Origin: Macrothele yani
Taxonomy: Eukaryota; Arthropoda; Arachnida; Araneae; Macrothelidae
Direction of reading: 5' to 3'
Assembly: GCA_039090855.1 (NCBI GenBank)
Contig: CM077007.1
Location: forward strand, 14,247,515 to 14,311,514
DNA: 64,000 nt
A program made the translations under genes and the position numbers. The notes below the pieces were generated by a model. It was given only the letters and a program-made list of their open reading frames with translations. It was not told the DNA's origin and searched no databases. Numbering within the stretch: the stretch's first letter is position 1; each line of letters starts with the position of its first letter. Below are positions 58,557 to 64,000 of this stretch, piece after piece.

Positions 58557-59100
58557 CACACAAAAATCACTACAGAAATTCAAATAAATGTTTTAAAGAA
58601 ACCTTTTTGGAATAAGAATTTATTTATTTATTTAAATGTGACAGGGAATAACAGGGACTTTGCAAGCCTCTTCTATGGTAGCAGAAAAGATATTTCTGCA
58701 GCAATAAAACGCAATATGCATGAAAGGAACTCATTAAAGGTGTTACTGACAAATCTGATTAATTAGACAAAATGAAAAACAAGCAATAATACACCAAAGT
58801 GCATATTAACACATATGTAAGTTATTTTCTATATTTTTATATTAAAATACAATTTTAAGATGTTGCACGCACAACTAGTGTCCATAGCTTCATTATCCAC
58901 AATAGCAACAACATACTACTGGAACTGTTATCTTTCAACTTAAGCACAACATGTGCTTTGAAGCATCCATGAATAATAACTCATACATTAGTGATTCTAG
59001 AGGATGAAAAATCTAACTTTTTTTTTCTTTTTAAAGAGGACATGTAAAACACAACACTTAAGAATTTTTATGACTGCAGATATTATTACAAATATTTATG
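58557..59100. other. no recognisable gene
   Basis: AT-rich spacer with no supportable feature. Confidence 0.5.
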
Positions 59101-59102
59101 TA

Positions 59103-59887
59103 CAGTATGACCTCTTAACCAATGCACATTTGTCCAGAACTCCCTAACTGATGCCTTCTGTATTAGGTGTCATTTTATTTTTGTAAATTTCCACATACCA
59201 TTTTCAATTCCTTAGCTCCCTCTTCAACCACATGGTCACCAGTCAGAAAGATAAGAAATGACAAAGTGACAAACCCTCAACTAATCTGCTTGTTTTCAGC
59301 TTGCTGTATCATATCAAAAGCATGCTAAGTGGTCGGCAAGATGCTATCCACCAAACAAAAGTGTATTGTTCTGACGATGAAGCAGAAAATTTGGATTGTG
59401 AATGCAGGTGAAAGGATTGCGAAGGTAGCAAAGGAATTTGATGTCAGAGTACCAACTATTGTCGGTATAAAGCTTGGTACAGAAAAAAATTTGCTTCATC
59501 ATTAGATACTAATTGTGCAAAGTCAGAGAAAATGATGAAATAATGGATAACAAACAACTGGACCATTCATTACATAGATGGTTCATTCAGAAACAAAGTG
59601 AAGGGGTGCTTCTATGTGGACCAATGGTAATGGAACACTTTAAAATTCAGCATCAAGTACTCCTTAGAGCTGAATTTAAAACTTGGTAGCAATCAAGATT
59701 TTTAAAGTGAGCAGTGGATGGTTATAAAAATCCAAACATCACCAGCTGAGTATTGAGAGTGAAAAAAATTCTAGGTTTTTTTATGACTAGTAACTAACAT
59801 TATCTGAAATTTTATCATTATCTGAAATTTTTGATTTTCTGATGGCAACCATGGTCTCAATTGGATCAGATAAATGAAGTTTTACTG
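59103..59887 (+). mobile_element. internally deleted Tigger/jerky-like element
   Basis: Left end cagtatgacctcttaacc (59103) and right end read inward from 59887, cagtaaaacttcatttatc, are partly matching inverted repeats of the CAGT-AACYTC type used by Tigger elements. TA lies at 59101-59102 and 59888-59889. At 785 bases it has lost the catalytic part of the gene. Confidence 0.72.
59341..59780 (+). pseudogene. Tigger/jerky-type transposase N-terminal remnant
   Basis: The ATG at 59341 starts MLSTKQKCIVLTMKQKIWIV, then NAGERIAKVAKEFDVRVPTI, a pogo-type helix-turn-helix (compare LTMKQKLEII-ENGERVAKVAKEFGV in relatives). After stops it reads QLDHSLHRWFIQKQSEGVLL and CGPMVMEHFKIQH, the CENP-B-type second DNA-binding segment. 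Nothing of the DDE core follows before the terminal repeat. Only the DNA-binding half remains. Confidence 0.78.
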
Positions 59888-59899
59888 TATATATATATA

Positions 59900-60731
59900 C
59901 AGTGTAACTTGGATAATTTGAAGCTGAAGGGACCACAAAAATAATTTGAATTATCGATAAATTCGAATTAGGCAAGTTTGAATATGGGCACATTCAAATA
60001 CTACAAAAATCAACATATTTATTCATAACATACAAAAAAAATTACAGTACAGTAAATTTGCAAATTTTTTGTAAAAAAAAAAACGTGAAATTTTGGCCTG
60101 CTTCTTAGAATTTATGTTATAGGTAAGTGTAAATTCTTCAACTTTATCGAGTGAATGAAATAGGCAGTCACTTACATTCTGCTGTCCCTCAACAAACTTC
60201 CTTAACTGTTGGAGGTGAACCAAGGCTTCAACTGAATTTGGAAGGCACTCTTCAGGAAATTCTGGCCATTCCAGTTCTTCATCTTATTCATAACATCAGC
60301 CAAGATTTCATCATCTGTGAGCTCACCACAAACAGCTAAATTGTTATCAACTCTAACAAAAGTCTCATACGGTACATCACGGCCTACGTCTTCAGAGTAC
60401 TCCACAGTGGGTATGATCTCCTCGCCACCAATACCTTGATGTAGTCGAGACTCGTCATCGGAGTGCTGGCAGCCTGCTTTTCCGAAGCCTTTGGATATAG
60501 TTTCAGGTTTAACTTGTTGCTTCATCCAGAACTTGGAACTGCATCCAGAACAGTACATACCCATTCTAAAAGGTAATTGTTGGAAATACGAGAACACGAA
60601 AATGGGGTTTTCTTCAAATTAAAGGGGTTTTTTTCAACATTATTTATATAGAAAATTCAAGGGACCAAATGAAAAATTCAAATTAACCAAGAATTCAAAT
60701 TAAAAACGTTCAAATTAGACAAGTTACACTG
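59900..60731 (-). mobile_element. second internally deleted Tigger-like element
   Basis: Inverted ends cagtgtaacttggataattt (59900) and, read inward from 60731, cagtgtaacttgtctaattt. TA lies at 59898-59899 and 60732-60733. Its right part holds a transposase C-terminus on the minus strand. It lies only about 12 bases (a TA run) from the element at 59103-59887 but has different terminal repeats, so it is a separate family and insertion. Confidence 0.85.
60202..60597 (-). pseudogene. Tigger-type transposase C-terminal remnant
   Basis: 131 open codons on the minus strand. The stretch VPYETFVRVDNNLAVCGELT followed by DDEILADVM matches the acidic C-terminal region of Tigger transposases (VDxxVxVCGxLTDDEI). 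The ORF's first codons (MFSYFQQLPFRMGMYCSGCS) are probably not part of the old protein. The DNA-binding and catalytic domains are absent, so this cannot act on DNA. Confidence 0.75.
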
Positions 60732-60733
60732 TA

Positions 60734-61416
60734 TATACACTTAAAGACTAATTCACTAGTGAAATGGTCTTTTTACCAGAAGTGACTGCTAAAGGAGAAT
60801 AGCTATTTGAAAATTCAAGTTTCCTTTGAAAACACCACTTATGTTATATCAGCAACAATGTCAGCTGATGACACAAGGATGCACTATACTATGTCACAAT
60901 GCAAATAACAGGAAATTGTGCTTTTAAAAATGTAATAAGCACAATGTGACTTGCAATACAAAGTTTATGTGAAGTATTTGTAACAAAACATGCACGACCT
61001 CAAAAAAGTAAGAATTATTCCATAAATTAAATGTAAATAACTTTATTTCTTAAATTGGTGAAGATTTGAAGTGCAGGACACTTGGTGTGCCTTTGATACA
61101 CATGTTCACATATTGACAAAATATTGACAAAATATTTAATTTTTTCTTTAATTTGCAACAGTTCAGCCCTAAAAAATTCAGGTACTGAAGCTAAATAATA
61201 AAAAAATCTATACATGCGCATGTATACACACAATGCATTTAGCACTTGTAAATTCCCGCACCCCCACATAAATCTGACATATCAAACTAAAAATATAGCA
61301 ACTGCAACAAATGAAGGAGGTCGGATAGAGTTAACTTGAAACAACTTGCATGGTATATACACACTATGAAGAAGGTCATTAAATTAAATAACCTCATATT
61401 AAATGTGCATTTATGA
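60734..61416. other. no recognisable gene
   Basis: AT-rich spacer; an 80-codon minus-strand ORF at 61027-61269 has no motif. Confidence 0.5.
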
Positions 61417-61585
61417 TTATTACTTGAATTTAAGGCAACAATTATTACCTTCTAATCCTTAACATATGTAGCATATTTCTATCTCTGCCGAAAGTGCTCC
61501 CACCGCACATTCTGTGGAGACAGAAACGTGCTACATATGTTAGGGATTAGAAGGTAAGAATTGTTGCCTTAAATTCAAGTAATAA
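61417..61585. repeat. 169-base foldback element
   Basis: Arms of about 70 bases (left from ttattacttgaatttaagg at 61417, right ending ccttaaattcaagtaataa at 61585) pair with a handful of mismatches around a short centre near 61490-61510. It has the shape of a small MITE or hairpin; no target duplication was identified. Confidence 0.82.
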
Positions 61586-64000
61586 ACTTGCATGGTATTT
61601 TTTGTCAGACATCCTTCCTTTTCTTAAACAGAACAAATTACCTCAGGCAGAAAATTTCACTAATACTGACACTTGTTTTGATGTTTTTCTAAATTGATAT
61701 CACATTAAAAAAAGTGCTACTTAGTTATTCTTCGGTCACATAAAAAAATTGCTCCGTAGGTATTTTTCAGTAGTCATATTCACACTGATTTCTTCAGCTT
61801 TATAATCTTAACATGAAATGTAGTGTAACTTACAAGATGTTATGGTAAAACAGAGCACAAATCACAGAAAATGTACCTGGATATGTTTAAAGGTAGAATA
61901 TAAATTTAATTAATAAGAGAAAAATGTAACTTTATTCACTATGTATCAGTATTTTTGCAAAACTTAATTTTCTTCTTTTTTTCTGGAACAGGATTTCAAA
62001 CAAATAAGTGAAATTCAACTTTTATCAGCAGGATTACAGTCATATTTTGAAAAAGCAAAAGCCTGATACAACACAGCTTTAGTATTAAAGATCATATCAC
62101 TAAAATGGAAGAGAAAAAGAGTTGGAGATGAGATTAAAACACAATTTCTCAAGAGCGTTAGTGTATCATGTCGTAAAGCAAAGTGGCCACATTGAAAACA
62201 AACTACCAGAGAAAGAAGTTGGCTCACAATCAAACATTTAAAAAATGACTTACTGTTTTGATGAGGTTTTCGAGAAGCCCTCCTCCTATTCTTTTCTTTG
62301 CTAAAAAAAGGAAGTATAGCCAAACCATTCTTGGCCAGATAACATGGACACAGCTAGTCCTTTCCCATCAGGTTTTTTATCTTGGTGACCCAAGTTTCTA
62401 TAGTCATGCATCTGTTCTGGAAAACTCTAATCAAATGTGCAACCACTGGGGAGGGGGTAGGTGGCTACTTATTGGTTTTTGTTTCTTTTTACCTCCCCCT
62501 CCTCCTTTTGTAATTCCTTTTTCATTCACTAATGAATAATTTTTGTGCTTTAGGGTTGGTGACACTGCAATCATGATATTCAATCTTTTCTATCACAATG
62601 GTCTCAGTATGTCTTATATCTTTTTTAATTTACTGGTGTACTACATATTCCATGTCTTTCAGATCTGTTTAGTTGTTTTATTTTGTTTTGTTTTTCACTG
62701 CCAAACTGTATCAATGCTATTTTCGATTCCCTTTCATTTTAACTATCCAAGTGTTAATATAATATAGTAACTGTGCTTTTTTTTTTCTGAGGTTTCTCAC
62801 ATCACATAAATCCTACATAATACCTGCTATTTTGACCATTGCATTTGAGTTCCCATTTCAGTTATACTTGTTTCCAAGCACTGTGCATTATTTAAAATTC
62901 CTGTATCAAATCTTTCATAGATTTCTCACCCCTTTATAATTCTAGTAATTTTCTTTATATATGGAAGATAGCCACAGTAGTTACTTTTCCCTTTGTGCAT
63001 GTTTTGATTTTTTCAAATAATTTCACTGTCTCTTATCCTCTCAGGGAAAGGGAGGAGGCAGCAATATGACTAGGTTTGCATAAGCTACCCACTTTTTATG
63101 TTAGCAGACCTGCCAACTTTCAAGAACTGAAATCCACAAAACATTTTCAGTGAACGTTTAATCGATATTTTCGATTGACTAATGTATTGAATAAATACAC
63201 TGCACATATCAATTAAAGTCGACTTATTATGCAAATGATTTGTCGATTTTAATCAATTTCATATGTTACAATTATATTACTTTGCACTATTTCACGCTTT
63301 CAGCAATTAAAATGCAATCAATAAATAATTATTAGTGTGTTCAGCTCACTGAAGCATCAAATGTACTGATTAGAAGCCGGTGTATTATGCAAATGATTTG
63401 CTGATTTTAATCCATTTCATATGCTATAAAATTTAAGGTGTTTTGACCTTAAATTTTTGTGTTAACATGTTAGTGTACCTTTAAAAAATACAATTTTAAG
63501 TTTTATGTGAGGCCTCCCTCTCTCTCTTTCAGCAGTTATGCAAATCCTAATCCCACAGCAGAGTTTTTACAGAGTCTTTAAGGCTAGGCGGCGAACAGAG
63601 AGGTCTAGGAACGTAGAAATAGGAGTCAATGTGATCAAGTAAATTGGAATATGCAGGTGCTATTGTCCTTGGGGACTCTTATTATGTTAACTGAGCTACT
63701 TATTAATCAAGGGTCCACTGTACACACACAAACATATATTATTATTATAAGCCTGTGAAACTTTTTATGTGTTCCAGTAGAAGGGAAAAGAGAAAATAAT
63801 CAGCATGTATATATGGGTTTTAAAGCACATGAAACACCATACTCCTGATATACATGTAAAGTATTCTGGCTCTCTCCTACATATGAAAGGTATCACCGAA
63901 TATACCAATGGCAACACACCACTGGACCAACTATACAGAATTTGAAAGTAATGAAATTAAGAACAAATATACATATAGAAAAACATTAAGAAAACTTAAT
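61586..64000. other. no recognisable gene; one short direct repeat
   Basis: About 2.4 kb of AT-rich sequence. 63225-63265 and 63383-63423 are near-identical (tattatgcaaatgatttg, then gattttaatc and atttcatatg), 158 bases apart. No protein motif, transposon terminus or splice-supported ORF was found. Confidence 0.5.

Noticed and set aside
1..64000. CRISPR arrays, prophage, operons or other prokaryotic systems
   Set aside because: No regularly spaced repeats, ribosome binding sites or compact gene runs; all recognisable content is eukaryotic transposable elements.

Overview
This is an AT-rich eukaryotic window, most likely from an arthropod and possibly a chelicerate. That guess is an inference from the mix of Tc1-like families, Penelope-like elements (PLEs), an RTE LINE, a P-like element and tRNA-derived SINEs; there is no host marker gene. 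I see no operon, no bacterial signal, no rRNA or tRNA gene, and no host gene I can name. The recognisable content is almost all transposable elements, and most of their genes are broken. Short gene-like ORFs in the gaps are mostly chance.

Layout: (1) 1-2615: a minus-strand hAT element, cut by the window edge, inserted in the 3' end of a Tc1-like element whose full relative lies at 42839-44058. (2) 3089-5342: a Tigger/pogo element. (3) 6110-7606 and 9732-11098: two different Tc1-like elements. (4) 12145-15312: a near full-length RTE-type LINE with a perfect 12-bp target duplication. (5) 18205-18725: a Tigger remnant. (6) 19241-20473: a palindromic PLE insertion. (7) 22036-23270: a Tc1-like element. 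(8) SINE copies near 20.97, 23.34, 25.43 and 30.29 kb, a LINE tail at 26495-26891 and a mariner remnant at 29.05 kb. (9) 29801-33611: a P-like element with 31-bp terminal repeats, carrying a SINE and a 5'-truncated RTE copy. (10) 34262-39092: a Tc1-like element split by a PLE, which is itself split by a second PLE. (11) 39427-42217: a second hAT element. (12) 42839-46304: a complete Tc1-like element, then a MITE split by another Tc1-like element. (13) 47060-52102: a composite PLE with an inverted truncated copy, a direct truncated copy and a long copy, bounded by a 9-bp duplication. (14) 56.4-61.6 kb: a ~200-bp tandem repeat, a 206-bp near-perfect tandem duplication that looks exon-like, two abutting deleted Tigger elements and a foldback element.

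The most interesting material is the PLE set. Three separate insertions share one plan: an inverted 5'-truncated copy joined head to head with a forward copy, flanked by a direct target duplication. All four PLE insertions also carry a hammerhead-ribozyme-like motif downstream of the GIY-YIG endonuclease region. The nesting and target duplications let the order of insertion be read directly. Boundaries, duplications and motif losses were read by eye from the sequence; family names rest on recognised protein motifs, not on database searches.
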